A stretch of 64,000 nucleotides of DNA from Motiliproteus sp. MSK22-1 (GCF_001968815.1 NZ_MIEQ01000020.1:62001-126000), one strand, 5' to 3'. Positions 37,440 to 47,162 are shown, counted from the stretch's first letter. Notes: generated by a model from the letters alone, not told the origin. Program-made: numbers and translations.

Positions 37440-37751
37440 CCCATCTAAAGTAAAGCGCTACGGATTCTAATCTGAGTACGTAGCGCCCTGTCCACTATTT
37501 CCTTCTTCCTCTTCCCGCTGTGCGCTTCCCTCTACGACCGAAAGTGCAGTCACTCGCGCTTATAATTACTCCCCAAGCAAGTCATTGAAGTGATTATTTC
37601 GACTAGAATGGATACAGTCTCTGGGCAAAATAATACTAGCCAAAGCGTAGATTTAGCCCATTATTGAGAGTATTTTTGAACAATGACTAAAAAATTAATA
37701 ATGACAGTAACGCTAATCTAATACTTTTCGACAACCAAGAGTTGTATCTGC
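37440..37751. other. Gene-free region of about 310 bases with one hairpin
   Basis: GCGCTACG (37455-37462) pairs with CGTAGCGC (37479-37486), probably the end of the phnA transcript, although no T-run follows. The rest should hold the promoter of the diguanylate cyclase gene. Confidence 0.45.
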
Positions 37752-39626
37752 ATGAGTACAATACCTTCTTGTAAAGTCATCCCTGCGCCCCCCAACATTT
37801 CTACTGCATGCCACATCTCTACAACCCCCTACTTATCCCTCTTCCATGCGATACTATTATTTTTCGTTGTCAGTACAGTATCGGGGCTCGTTTTCACGGA
37901 GCAGGCTGAATCGGCGCAATCGTCAGAGAGAGTGCAAAGTGGCGTCCGGGAAATCACGGATGGCTGGTCGCTTCACTGGGGAGATCTGGAATATTCAGAT
38001 GGATGGAAGTTCGAAGAAGCCGAATGGGAAGACCTCACCTCTCCTACAGATATTCCTGGCCGCACAAACGAAAACATCCTCTGGCTGCGTATTAAGGTCG
38101 ACAAAGGGCAATGGCGCGATCCCTATATTTTTGTCTCCAGTATTGACCTGACTACCCAGGTATTTGAGAGTGGTCAACTCAGTTATCATTTTGGAGAGAT
38201 AGACCAGGATGGAAACAGCCACTTCGAGGGCTGGCCATGGCATCTGATCCCCGTCAACATAACAACCTCACCCACCAGCCTTTATTTTCGCATCTACTCA
38301 GACTATCCATTTATCGGCCTTTCTGGCGAGGTCCTTATCGGTAATAAAGCAGATTTACTTGATAGAGTCTATTCCAGAGGCATTACCGGGGCTGTGTTTA
38401 TATTGATCATCTTTATCGCGGGTCTACTCAGTACCAGCCTTGGGCTTATAAAAAAAGACAGCCATGTTGCCTTATCCACCGGGTTATTGTCTTTTGATTT
38501 AGCACTGATGATGTTTTCCGAAAACGAGTTAAGTCAGGTCGTCTATAACGATCCTTTAGTATGGCGTTATCTGGCGGTCTTCAGCTATTTTTTGATACCT
38601 GCCTTTCTGGCCCTGATTCTTCGAGAGTGGTTTCAACGCAAACAACCAGCTGTTTTTAATGCTGTTTTTTGGATAGCCACGGCCTTTGCTGCTGGTGTAG
38701 CATTGCTGTCGGCATTTACCGACTTCAATTTTGTCAATGCCTATCCCTATTTCGACGCTCTGTTTATCGCTCTGGTTCTGGCCCTGCTGATAAGCAGCGC
38801 ATCCAGATATAGAAGCTTTGGAATTCAGGATGGATTGGTCATCTTTGGCATTCTCGCCTTATTCGTATCCCTGCTACTGGATATGCTCTCGTCCCACGCG
38901 CTTATTGATTGGATCGGCCGGACAGGACAATGGGGACTGATCTTTTTCACTTTAGCCATGTTAGCGGTTTACTTTAATAAGGACTGGGAACAGCAGATAA
39001 CCCTTAGAGCTTTGACCTCAAGCCTTGAATTACAGGTCGCAGAACGTACCCAGGAGCTGACGGAAAGCCAGGCCCTTCTCCAACAGCTAGCCCGAGAGGA
39101 TTTTCTTACCGGTCTGCTGAACCGCCGTGCATTTATGGAACAGGCCAATGGCGCTGTCGCTAATGCCATTCGCTACTATCACCCTCTGTCACTCATGCTA
39201 TTCGATATCGATTTTTTCAAAGAAATAAATGACACCCACGGCCATGCCACGGGTGATGAGATTCTTCGCGCCCTGGCTAAGGTGGCTAAAAAAGAATGCC
39301 GAGAGGGAGACTTAATCTGCCGTTACGGTGGCGAAGAGTTTGTCGTGCTACTTCATGAGACACCTGCATCTGATGCGTTGATGCTGGTTAGTCGGCTACA
39401 GAAGGTTATCCAGAATATTGTCGTTCAATCACCGGACGGTAAAAGCGTACAAATAACAGCCAGCTTTGGACTGATCTCATACAGTCGGTTCCAAAGTGAT
39501 GCGGAAAAAGAACAGTACTCCACCCCCTCTAGATTATTGGAGCTGCTGTTAAATCAGGCAGATCAGGCTATGTACGATGTGAAACAGACCGGTAGAAACG
39601 GGATCAGAGAATACACTTTAAAATAG
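37752..39626 (+). CDS. 7TM-DISM sensor diguanylate cyclase
   Basis: A 624-residue membrane enzyme. After a signal-anchor-like segment (28-48) comes a periplasmic beta-rich domain (about 55-195, VQSGVREITDGWSLHWGDLEY, jelly-roll 7TMR-DISM extracellular type), seven membrane helices (about 205-410), a short coiled coil (LTSSLELQVAERTQELTES) and a GGDEF domain (REDFLTGLLNRRAF, LFDIDFFKEIND) with GGEEF at 526-530. REGD at 517-520 is a proper inhibitory site. It probably makes c-di-GMP in response to a periplasmic, perhaps carbohydrate-like, ligand. Confidence 0.92.
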   Translation: MSTIPSCKVIPAPPNISTACHISTTPYLSLFHAILLFFVVSTVSGLVFTEQAESAQSSERVQSGVREITDGWSLHWGDLEYSDGWKFEEAEWEDLTSPTDIPGRTNENILWLRIKVDKGQWRDPYIFVSSIDLTTQVFESGQLSYHFGEIDQDGNSHFEGWPWHLIPVNITTSPTSLYFRIYSDYPFIGLSGEVLIGNKADLLDRVYSRGITGAVFILIIFIAGLLSTSLGLIKKDSHVALSTGLLSFDLALMMFSENELSQVVYNDPLVWRYLAVFSYFLIPAFLALILREWFQRKQPAVFNAVFWIATAFAAGVALLSAFTDFNFVNAYPYFDALFIALVLALLISSASRYRSFGIQDGLVIFGILALFVSLLLDMLSSHALIDWIGRTGQWGLIFFTLAMLAVYFNKDWEQQITLRALTSSLELQVAERTQELTESQALLQQLAREDFLTGLLNRRAFMEQANGAVANAIRYYHPLSLMLFDIDFFKEINDTHGHATGDEILRALAKVAKKECREGDLICRYGGEEFVVLLHETPASDALMLVSRLQKVIQNIVVQSPDGKSVQITASFGLISYSRFQSDAEKEQYSTPSRLLELLLNQADQAMYDVKQTGRNGIREYTLK

Positions 39627-39736
39627 CCAAACACTCAAATAACAACGGTCATGCTTGCCGTTAGACATCTGTTTTTTTTAATAAAGGCTCACTGCGACAA
39701 AAGCCCAAGCAAGCCCGATAAAACGCACATCAACCG

Positions 39737-41302
39737 CTACTGCCAGGGGCCAGCTAAAGCAGAGTCAGAATCTGCTAACGAGTGCACCGAAAACACACGA
39801 GCCGCATTGCGACCCCTAAAGCTTAATAATGGCATCAGCCCTGCTGCCTGAACCTTAGCAGTCGCTCGCTCACTAAAACTAACTTCAGTACAGGGCAGCA
39901 ACTCGGCACCATCATCCCCGGTGTAGGTATAAGCAGGCAAATCATCAACCAGCAACTGATCCCCTCGGGGTAAAGACCAGCCACGGCTTTGATGGGAATG
40001 GGCTAATAACTGAGTAATGGCATAGGCAGGGCTTCCCCAGAGATAAGCATTCATATCCTTATCAGGAACAGGCACTTCTTCAAACTCAAAGGAGTCAATC
40101 TCATCACTGTCTCGACCATAAGGCAGTCGTATAAGAATACGCGGTAAAGCCAGTCCAACCCACGCCGCCCAGGGTTCCTGTCTAAATTCACTCCAACGCT
40201 TTGCGCAGTCCTGATCCTGAACTTGCCAGCTCTCAGGACTGGCCGCCTGAGCTGCGGACTCACAACCAATCAAAGCAAGATCGGCTGACGCCATAAATGG
40301 CCCCCCTGCACAGGATGCAATCGCCCCCATCGCTGTTAGCAGGCTGACATCCACTTCAGTGGCAGCAAAACTGTAGTCGCCAGCTAGCAAAGACCAGGGA
40401 GCATCACCCAAAACAGCGTCTTCAGCCATCAATAACTTGTACAGACAAGAATCCTCAAGCTCCCCGCTGGAAGCACTGAGTACCTGCTGCAATCCTGATT
40501 TGGGCAGATCCAACATGTAGAGAACCAACTCTTCACCCGTTTCCAGTTGACTGATCACCCGATAAAGTGAACGCCAGGAAGATTCCAGTGCCTGAAAAGC
40601 AGGATCTCGCAATATTCTCCGCATCAGACTGCTAATACTGTCATCGACGGAAGACACATAACTTTGTTGCCGATCATCAACACCTGCACTCAGGTGAGGA
40701 GAAACCAGGTGACGGATAAACGTATCAAAATCTTGTTGCTTAACCTCAGAGGCGCCAAGCGACGAGGTTACCGTGCCATCAGAAGGCTTACCCAGTAATC
40801 GCTCAACCATATCCCCTTCTGCTTCAGCATCCGTTGCACCTTGCTTTAGGGAGCTGTCACCGATCGATTGTACAGCTCCTCCTCCAAACGCCGGCAAATC
40901 CTTCCTCAGCTCAGCAGCAGCCTCAGCAAAAGTCTGCGGATCCATCAAACGCTTACGCAATCGCCGTAACCCCTGAAACACATCCAAGCGCCGATATAAG
41001 TTATCCGGATGAAAATCATCCAACTCTTCAAAGTCAATCACTATACTGCCGCCCGAATCCTCTATCTGCAATTGCAGGCTTGGGGCAATACGGGCCATCC
41101 GTTGGTCAAAGTTATCCACATCCACTTTGAGTAATACGGGGTTTAGATCGGACTCTGAAGTTTCAGTAGCTAAGGTTTCAGCAACCGAAGTCCCAGCCAA
41201 CCTCTGTCCACTAAAATCCCCCATTAACAAAACTTTAACCACATCACCCGGTGATCGGGCTGCTCCACTGCTCCTAGTTCTGAAACTGAACTCTAATTCC
41301 AT
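39737..41302 (-). CDS. Type VI secretion sheath-like protein, TssB-TssC fused form
   Basis: A 521-residue protein. Residues about 1-135 look like TssB (VVKVLLMGDFSG, DNFDQRMARIAPSL, IDFEELDDFHPDNLYRRL) and the rest like TssC (FIRHLVSPHL, DDSISSLMRRILRDPAFQALESSWRSLYRVI, LYKLLMAEDAVLGDAPWSLLAGDYSFA, MGAIASCAGGPFMASADLAL). The contractile sheath is normally made of separate TssB and TssC. No other type VI gene is in the window, so this is an orphan here. ATG 41302 is preferred; a GTG three codons upstream is possible. Confidence 0.75.
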   Translation of the reverse strand: MELEFSFRTRSSGAARSPGDVVKVLLMGDFSGQRLAGTSVAETLATETSESDLNPVLLKVDVDNFDQRMARIAPSLQLQIEDSGGSIVIDFEELDDFHPDNLYRRLDVFQGLRRLRKRLMDPQTFAEAAAELRKDLPAFGGGAVQSIGDSSLKQGATDAEAEGDMVERLLGKPSDGTVTSSLGASEVKQQDFDTFIRHLVSPHLSAGVDDRQQSYVSSVDDSISSLMRRILRDPAFQALESSWRSLYRVISQLETGEELVLYMLDLPKSGLQQVLSASSGELEDSCLYKLLMAEDAVLGDAPWSLLAGDYSFAATEVDVSLLTAMGAIASCAGGPFMASADLALIGCESAAQAASPESWQVQDQDCAKRWSEFRQEPWAAWVGLALPRILIRLPYGRDSDEIDSFEFEEVPVPDKDMNAYLWGSPAYAITQLLAHSHQSRGWSLPRGDQLLVDDLPAYTYTGDDGAELLPCTEVSFSERATAKVQAAGLMPLLSFRGRNAARVFSVHSLADSDSALAGPWQ

Positions 41303-41812
41303 CGTTCCCACCCGGATAAAATCCTAATAATTTGACGAGCTGATATGGCTAAAGTGTAGCTGACCAACGCTGGGGAGTGTTATGACAATAACCAAAAACT
41401 GCCCAGTAAAAGTCATTAACAGCGTCAATTTAAGCTGCAGCTGAATAATGAATTGGCAGATCCAGCAATCGTACGGTACTTAGCATGTCTAGAGCCAACC
41501 CGATCGGGACAAAAGTGAACGCTATCACGGCTAAACAATCAGAGAACAATCCGTGGGTTAGTGTCAGCTTATTTTACGGTTTATTTATCGAGAGATCTCC
41601 GCCAGCCCCCCGTCTTTTTTAACTTACTGCTTCTTGGCAGGTTTTTTTATCCGGGAATATCCTTTGCCTGTATTTTGACCAGTAAATGGAACATTAAAGG
41701 AACTGAGTACTGGACTTTCAGTATTGGCAGACGATAACCATCTTTTTTGTTTTAAGGATAGTTCAGCTGCCTGTAACTAAGTCACAAGCACCACAACAAA
41801 AGGAGATACGCC
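41303..41812. other. Gene-free region of about 510 bases
   Basis: Divergent upstream region of the sheath-like and metallopeptidase genes. No gene or operator recognised. Confidence 0.45.
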
Positions 41813-42958
41813 ATGAATGGCAGTAAAGTAAAGATATGGAAACAGGACCCCAGCGTAGAAAGCATTGGTGTGCGCACCGCTTACATCAATACCGAAATCA
41901 ACAGCGGTCCCCAAGACAAAGATATAGTGATCAAGGGAATGCCATTAGTGCAGGGAAACTCAAATAACGACTTTCTCTTTGACCCGGTACAGAACCCCAT
42001 TGAATTTGACGCCGTACATACATTCACTGTGGTACGTAAAGTACTAACCATGTATCGACGCGCATTGAATCGAAATAACGTCACTCAGAATTTCGATTGG
42101 CAGTGGGGACCGGAACCGATCAGTGTTTATCCACGGGCTGGTATTGAAGCCAACGCCTATTACAGCAGAGGGCAAAAATCTCTTCGGTTTTATTACTTTC
42201 ACCCTGGCGGTAATGAACGAGCAAACCTTGTTTATACCTGCCAATCCTTCGATATTGTATCCCACGAAGTAGGTCATGCTGTATTGGACTCACTGAAACC
42301 CGGATACTGGAACAGTTGGCACCTCCAAACAGGAGGCCTTCACGAATCCTTTGGGGATTTAACCACCATCTTCACCATGCTTTCTCAGTTAGATCAGTGC
42401 GAAGCCATAATCGCAGAATCCAAGGGAGACCTTCACGCCAAGAGCTTCTTCCCGTATGTCGCAGAACAATTTGGAGAAGCCTTAGGTCGATCAACGGGAT
42501 TACGCAACGCCGACAATAATCTGAAACTTAGCCAGGTCTCCAACCAGGTCCACGATATCTCAAGAGTCTTCACCGGTGCCGTTTATGACATACTGGCCGA
42601 CATCTTCGAGGACTACCATAAACCTGCCTTGTACGACCAGGCGGAAACCCTGCTGCGTGTTGGAAAGCATATGACTTCACTGGTAATTTTGGCATTGCTC
42701 AATGGACCCGACAGGAACGCAACCTATCGTGATATCGCCAATAAGATGATTGCAATTGAGCCTGTGCCTAAATGGAAAGAATTTATTTCTGATCAGTTTG
42801 AAAGACGCGAGGTTCTGGGTAGCTCTCTCAGCTTAACGACAGAACAGCCGCAAGCGTTGGTATGGACAAAATGCTGCGGCTCACTTCACCATCATGAACA
42901 TACCGATGGTGTGAATAAAGCCATATCTGAAGAGCAAAAGAAACAGGGAAAATCCTGA
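41813..42958 (+). CDS. M4-like (gluzincin) metallopeptidase
   Basis: A 381-residue zinc peptidase. HEVGH at about residues 152-156 supplies two zinc ligands and the general base, and GGLHESFGD supplies the third ligand (Glu) 27 residues after the first His, the thermolysin/M4 arrangement. FDAVHTFTVVRKVLTMYRRAL and ARGQKSLRFYYF-like sequence precede it. There is no signal peptide or long propeptide, so it is either cytoplasmic or exported by a non-Sec route. A His-rich stretch (LHHHEHTDG) lies near the C-terminus. AAAGGAG precedes the ATG. Substrate unknown. Confidence 0.78.
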   Translation: MNGSKVKIWKQDPSVESIGVRTAYINTEINSGPQDKDIVIKGMPLVQGNSNNDFLFDPVQNPIEFDAVHTFTVVRKVLTMYRRALNRNNVTQNFDWQWGPEPISVYPRAGIEANAYYSRGQKSLRFYYFHPGGNERANLVYTCQSFDIVSHEVGHAVLDSLKPGYWNSWHLQTGGLHESFGDLTTIFTMLSQLDQCEAIIAESKGDLHAKSFFPYVAEQFGEALGRSTGLRNADNNLKLSQVSNQVHDISRVFTGAVYDILADIFEDYHKPALYDQAETLLRVGKHMTSLVILALLNGPDRNATYRDIANKMIAIEPVPKWKEFISDQFERREVLGSSLSLTTEQPQALVWTKCCGSLHHHEHTDGVNKAISEEQKKQGKS

Positions 42959-42999
42959 GCCATATGGAAAACCATTGCTCTTGTGATCAGTGGACTCAT

Positions 43000-43045
43000 G
43001 GGGCAGAGAAAACCAATACGCGAGCGTTGGCTTTTGCTCTGCCCC
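43000..43045. terminator. Long hairpin between convergent metallopeptidase and hisA-like genes
   Basis: GGGGCAGAG (43000-43008) pairs with CTCTGCCCC (43037-43045), continued inward by AAAACCAA against TTGGCTTTT. It could end both transcripts, although a T-run is missing. Confidence 0.6.
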
Positions 43046-43086
43046 CCCGCTTGTATTCTTAACTCAAGGCTAGACAAGTATCGCGC

Positions 43087-43845
43087 TTAACTCCGTCGAT
43101 TCCACTCGATACAGTCTTCCAGCGTAACGCCTTGGCCACCAAAGATATCCAGCGCACTGCCGATGGTGAGATCAACCTTGCCTGCTGAGAGCTTCTCAAC
43201 CAGTTTCAGATCATCAAGAGTCCGTGCACCTCCAGCATAGGTCACTGGTATTGGACAGATTTTACCCAACAGCTCAACCAGTTCCTCATCAATACCGCCC
43301 TGCAACCCTTCTACATCAGCCGCATGAATCAGAAACTCAGCACAGTGTTGACTCAATTCATTAATCGTATCGGCATCAATAACAGTGTTAGTGATAGTCT
43401 GCCAACGATTAGTGGCAATGTTCCAGCCCTTCTCCGTACGGCGGCAGCTCAGATCCAGCACTAGCTTATCGATACCAACCTCTGCCTTGATAACTTCCAG
43501 GCGCTGCCAGGAAAACTCATTATTTTCAAACAAATAAGAGGTCACAATCAGATGAGACGCCCCCGCATTAAGAAACTCAGCGGCATTCTCCGCGTTAACT
43601 CCGCCACCAAACTGCAGCCCATCAGGCCAAGATCCCAGTGCTTTCAACACCTGCTCCTTGTTGCCAGGCCCCAAAGCAATCACATGCCCCCCCCTGAGAT
43701 CATGCTGGCGGTAAAGATCCGCATAATAAGCGGCATCATAGGTGCTGACAAAATTAGTATCAGCTCCTTCATCATTGAGGCTACCACCAACGATTTGCTT
43801 GACTTGCCCTTGATGAAGATCGATACACGGGCGAAATTGGGTCAC
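43087..43845 (-). CDS. hisA: Eukaryotic-type HisA (ProFAR isomerase, HIS6-like)
   Basis: Phosphoribosylformimino-AICAR ribotide isomerase, an Amadori-type step of histidine synthesis. The 252-residue TIM barrel opens TQFRPCIDLHQGQVKQIVGG and has HVIALGPGN, LQFGGGVNAENAAEFL, LVLDLSCRRTEKGWNIATNRWQT-like sequence, EFLIHAADVEGLQGGID, YAGGARTLDDLKLVEKLS and KVDLTIGSALDIFGG. These match yeast HIS6 rather than ordinary bacterial HisA. GTG 43845 has AGGAG seven bases upstream; the 42 codons upstream look like non-coding low-complexity DNA. No other his gene is adjacent, so it may be an extra or replacement copy. Confidence 0.88.
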   Translation of the reverse strand: MTQFRPCIDLHQGQVKQIVGGSLNDEGADTNFVSTYDAAYYADLYRQHDLRGGHVIALGPGNKEQVLKALGSWPDGLQFGGGVNAENAAEFLNAGASHLIVTSYLFENNEFSWQRLEVIKAEVGIDKLVLDLSCRRTEKGWNIATNRWQTITNTVIDADTINELSQHCAEFLIHAADVEGLQGGIDEELVELLGKICPIPVTYAGGARTLDDLKLVEKLSAGKVDLTIGSALDIFGGQGVTLEDCIEWNRRS

Positions 43846-44040
43846 AGTTGAACTCCTGATGGTGGTAATAATAGAAATAGCAATAACAGTAGAAATAGAG
43901 GGCCAATTATAGCGAATGAAGGAGGGGGAAAGACAGTCGCCAACCGAAGGAGAAAGATACCAGATGACCACCTGTGAGCCAGTCTACTTAAAAACCTGAA
44001 CCGAAAAATACCAACTGGTAATAATCAGCCCGAAAGCAAA

Positions 44041-44163
44041 GGAACTGAGTCGGATTTTAGTCTTGATAAGCTTAATGGCAGAACCGCCAGGCAATCGATT
44101 GAAATTGTTAATTATCTCAAGCAAGCGGGGACAAAAAAGCAGCATGCTAAATACTTTAATTAA
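44041..44163 (+). pseudogene. Broken 3' copy of the lipoprotein gene at 45853
   Basis: These 123 bases align without gaps to the last 123 bases of the lipoprotein gene (46069-46191), with 100 matches (81 percent). The frame is intact to a TAA, giving GTESDFSLDKLNGRTARQ and onward, but no start codon or signal peptide precedes it, so it is a truncated remnant. It lies upstream of selO and the full gene downstream of it. Confidence 0.85.
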
Positions 44164-44289
44164 GAACTTAAACCGCCTGTTACCCAGTACACCGGCGGTG
44201 GTAGGAACTTTCCACTAGTCGCATGCTTTACTGCCAAGCAGAATAGTCTACTATTGTGCTTGGTTTAATCGATACAAGTGCTCTCTGTT

Positions 44290-45747
44290 ATGCTCAATTT
44301 CTCTAATACCTATGCCCAACTCGGTGATGAATTTTATCAACGTGTGCGACCGACGCCCGTAGCCAAGCCTGAACTCCTAATGTTTAACAGGGAGCTGGCC
44401 GAGAGCCTTGGTCTGAATGAGGCTTTGCAAGATCATTCTGATTTGATTGCATCATATTTTTCCGGCAACGAACTGCCCGAAGGCTGTGACCCCATTGCCT
44501 TGGCCTATTCAGGCCACCAGTTTGGCCATATGAATCCGCAGCTGGGGGATGGTCGCGCCCACCTTTTGGGTGAAGTGCTAGACAATGACGGTAAGCGCTT
44601 TGATATTCAGCTCAAGGGATCAGGACCAACGCGTTACTCCAGACAAGGAGATGGTCGCTGCGCACTGGGACCGGCGATCCGTGAATTTCTGATGAGCGAA
44701 GCGATGCACGCGCTGGGTGTGCCAACGTCCCGTTGCTTAGCCGTTGTAGCCACCGGCGAATCGGTGTATCGGGATAGAAGCAGGCCTGGCGCCATTGTGA
44801 CGCGTGTGGCTGCCAGCCATATCCGTGTGGGAACATTCCAGTATTTTGCCATCCGGGGGCAGCAAGAGTCCCTAACGAAACTACTGGATTACACGATTAA
44901 TCGGCATTTTCCCGAAATCGGCGTCGATGCAGAAGACAAGGTTCTGCGCTTTCTTGAGGCCGTTATGGCACGGCAAATTACGCTGATTGTGGAATGGATG
45001 CGTGTGGGATTTATCCACGGCGTCATGAATACCGATAATACGCTGATTTGTGGCGACACAATCGACTATGGTCCCTGCGCAATGATGGGCACTTACCATC
45101 CCGGTACCGTCTACAGTTCTATCGACGAACACGGGCGCTATGCCTTTGGCAACCAACCCAGCATCGCTCTATGGAATATTACCCGCCTGGCAGAGTGCCT
45201 GGTGTCGCTTATCGACAATGACGAAAAAACAGCCGTCGATCTTGCCCAATCGCTCCTACAGGAATACAACGTTCGATTTGAAACCGCCTATTTTGACATG
45301 TTCGCAAAGAAACTAGGCCTAATCGGTTCAGTACCCAACAGCCACGAACTCATCGTCGACCTTTTAGCAAAAATGAAAGATAAACAGCTCGATTATACCC
45401 ACACCTTTGCCCGCCTGACCCAGTCTCTCCATGACAACATCCTGGCCGAGGAAATGAAGACGGAGCTGGGGTCCTGGTATGAAAGCTGGAGAGCCTGTAT
45501 CGATAATTGCGAAGAAGGCTCCGATTGTGCAGAAAAGCAAATGGCCAGCAACAACCCCGTGGTTATTCCCAGAAATCACCATATCGAAGCCGTACTATTG
45601 GCCTGTGAAGAAACGGGCCGCACCGAAGCCGCAGATGAGCTCTTGAAAGTACTGCGATCCCCTTACAAGACATTGACCGAAACCCTTAACTATCAGGATC
45701 TCCCTGAGGACGGTGATCGGTACTATCGAACCTTTTGTGGGACTTAG
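44290..45747 (+). CDS. selO: SelO/YdiU family protein AMPylase
   Basis: Pseudokinase-fold enzyme that transfers AMP from ATP to protein Ser/Thr/Tyr, linked to redox stress. The 485-residue protein has LAYSGHQFGHMNPQLGDGRA, QLKGSGPTRYSRQGDGR, GPAIREFLMSEAMHALGVPT, HGVMNTDNTLICGDTIDYGP and the C-terminal cysteine in TFCGT (the position of selenocysteine in animal SelO). ATG 44290 (MLNFSNTYAQL) matches the family; a GTG four codons upstream is possible. It is flanked by the duplicated lipoprotein sequence. Confidence 0.94.
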   Translation: MLNFSNTYAQLGDEFYQRVRPTPVAKPELLMFNRELAESLGLNEALQDHSDLIASYFSGNELPEGCDPIALAYSGHQFGHMNPQLGDGRAHLLGEVLDNDGKRFDIQLKGSGPTRYSRQGDGRCALGPAIREFLMSEAMHALGVPTSRCLAVVATGESVYRDRSRPGAIVTRVAASHIRVGTFQYFAIRGQQESLTKLLDYTINRHFPEIGVDAEDKVLRFLEAVMARQITLIVEWMRVGFIHGVMNTDNTLICGDTIDYGPCAMMGTYHPGTVYSSIDEHGRYAFGNQPSIALWNITRLAECLVSLIDNDEKTAVDLAQSLLQEYNVRFETAYFDMFAKKLGLIGSVPNSHELIVDLLAKMKDKQLDYTHTFARLTQSLHDNILAEEMKTELGSWYESWRACIDNCEEGSDCAEKQMASNNPVVIPRNHHIEAVLLACEETGRTEAADELLKVLRSPYKTLTETLNYQDLPEDGDRYYRTFCGT

Positions 45748-45852
45748 TTGGAAGGTTGTGTGTGCTGGATTACACCTTGATCGTCCATTCGTTGATAGAT
45801 TTTTTGATATAAAGATAATATTTGGTTTTGGCCTGTCGCCTAAGGTAAGGCT

Positions 45853-46191
45853 ATGAGAAAACGAGTGACCTTAACCTGCTTATCGATTCTCATAGTCGGT
45901 TGTGAATTAAAACAGCGCCCATCTTATGCCCCTCTCGAAAATACTCTGCCGCCAGGAGGTCCGACGATTCAATATGATCCTGACAGTAGTTTTAAGAATA
46001 TCGATAAAATCAGTGCCACCCTAAGCGACGAGGATTCAAAAAAATTTGGTCGCTCATTGGGATGGTATGGAACTGAATCGGACTTTAGCCTTGAAAAAAT
46101 TGATGGCAAAACCGCCAGGCAATCGGTTGAGATTGTTAACTGTCTCAAGCAGGCAGAGACAAAAGAGCAGCAAGCTGGGTGTTTTAATTAG
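45853..46191 (+). CDS. Small lipoprotein of unknown function
   Basis: A 112-residue protein with a lipoprotein signal (MRKRVTLTCLSILIVGC, lipobox LIVGC, cysteine at 17). The mature part is acidic and ends with a probable pair of cysteines (VNCLKQAE and AGCFN). I do not recognise a family with certainty. A broken copy of its 3' half lies upstream of selO. Confidence 0.75.
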   Translation: MRKRVTLTCLSILIVGCELKQRPSYAPLENTLPPGGPTIQYDPDSSFKNIDKISATLSDEDSKKFGRSLGWYGTESDFSLEKIDGKTARQSVEIVNCLKQAETKEQQAGCFN

Positions 46192-46298
46192 GCACCCCAA
46201 ATCCTCCAGCTTGTCACCCGTACCAGGACCACTGACAAACTGGAGCAAGTAAAACACTAGCTATCCTTCACTTTCGTCCCCAATTTTGAATTTTTCTG

Positions 46299-47162
46299 CT
46301 ACTGAGAAGGCTTATATTGGGTAAAACCATCGACAAATGCGTTTAGTAATTCTTCATTACGCTCATACTCACTATCGATATGGACGCACATTTCCTCTTT
46401 TAGCAGCCCCCTTGTTAAGCTTTCATGTTGATCCATAAATAACTCATAAATTGCCTTATAAGTTTGATCTGTGGCGATATTCTTTGCATTAATACCCAAT
46501 AGATGGGCTCCCGCAAGGTCTATATCCCACTCATACTGTTCCATTAACTCCTGATCTTCGTAAAGCCCTTTATTAATCTCAGGGACTTTTTCATAAGTAT
46601 TGAAAAGATAAATCAGATCTTTTGCATCCTTATCTCGCTTATCAGATGGGCGATCCATCCATGCAATCAGCTTTAATATGACCATTCCTTCTGGCGTTGC
46701 CACCGGGATATCGAGTTCTGGATCATCTTGGATGCGTATAACTCTTGCACTACTGAAAGCTTCTTGAAAACCCAAAACATTCATGGTGGAGTGACCATCC
46801 GGTGGCCACTGTATGTTAGCCTCTTCGTCTTCAAGTTGGCCAAAAGGTAGGATATCTATAGGCATATTCTCTGGTGATATCAGACGCTGCTGTGCTCGGG
46901 TTTCCTTATATCCTTTATCAACTAACTTCTCCTTAAGTAGCATGAATGCCTGCCAATCTGGCACCTGAATACCAAAATCAACATCCACTGTAGCTCGCTG
47001 AATACTAGCACCATACCCGTAGTGCAGCACTAAATCCCTTGCTGATGCGCCCACTACTACAAATGGGATAGCTAATTGATTCGCAATAGTACTGACAGTG
47101 TCGTAAATGGCGATAGTACTAGAATCAATCTTCCCCGAGATGTTGAGCAATGTGCTGTTCAT
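46299..47162 (-). CDS. AbiEii-type nucleotidyltransferase toxin
   Basis: Toxin of the AbiE type IV toxin-antitoxin group, which blocks growth upon phage infection; members transfer nucleotides, with tRNA as target in studied homologues. The 287-residue protein shows the nucleotidyltransferase core VVVGASARDLVLHYGYGASI with the acidic pair in TVDVDFGIQV, then TPEGMVILKLIAWMDRPSDKRDKDAKDLIYLF typical of the family. Its start lies inside the 3' end of the antitoxin gene (38-base overlap), so the two are coupled. Confidence 0.88.
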   Translation of the reverse strand: MNSTLLNISGKIDSSTIAIYDTVSTIANQLAIPFVVVGASARDLVLHYGYGASIQRATVDVDFGIQVPDWQAFMLLKEKLVDKGYKETRAQQRLISPENMPIDILPFGQLEDEEANIQWPPDGHSTMNVLGFQEAFSSARVIRIQDDPELDIPVATPEGMVILKLIAWMDRPSDKRDKDAKDLIYLFNTYEKVPEINKGLYEDQELMEQYEWDIDLAGAHLLGINAKNIATDQTYKAIYELFMDQHESLTRGLLKEEMCVHIDSEYERNEELLNAFVDGFTQYKPSQ

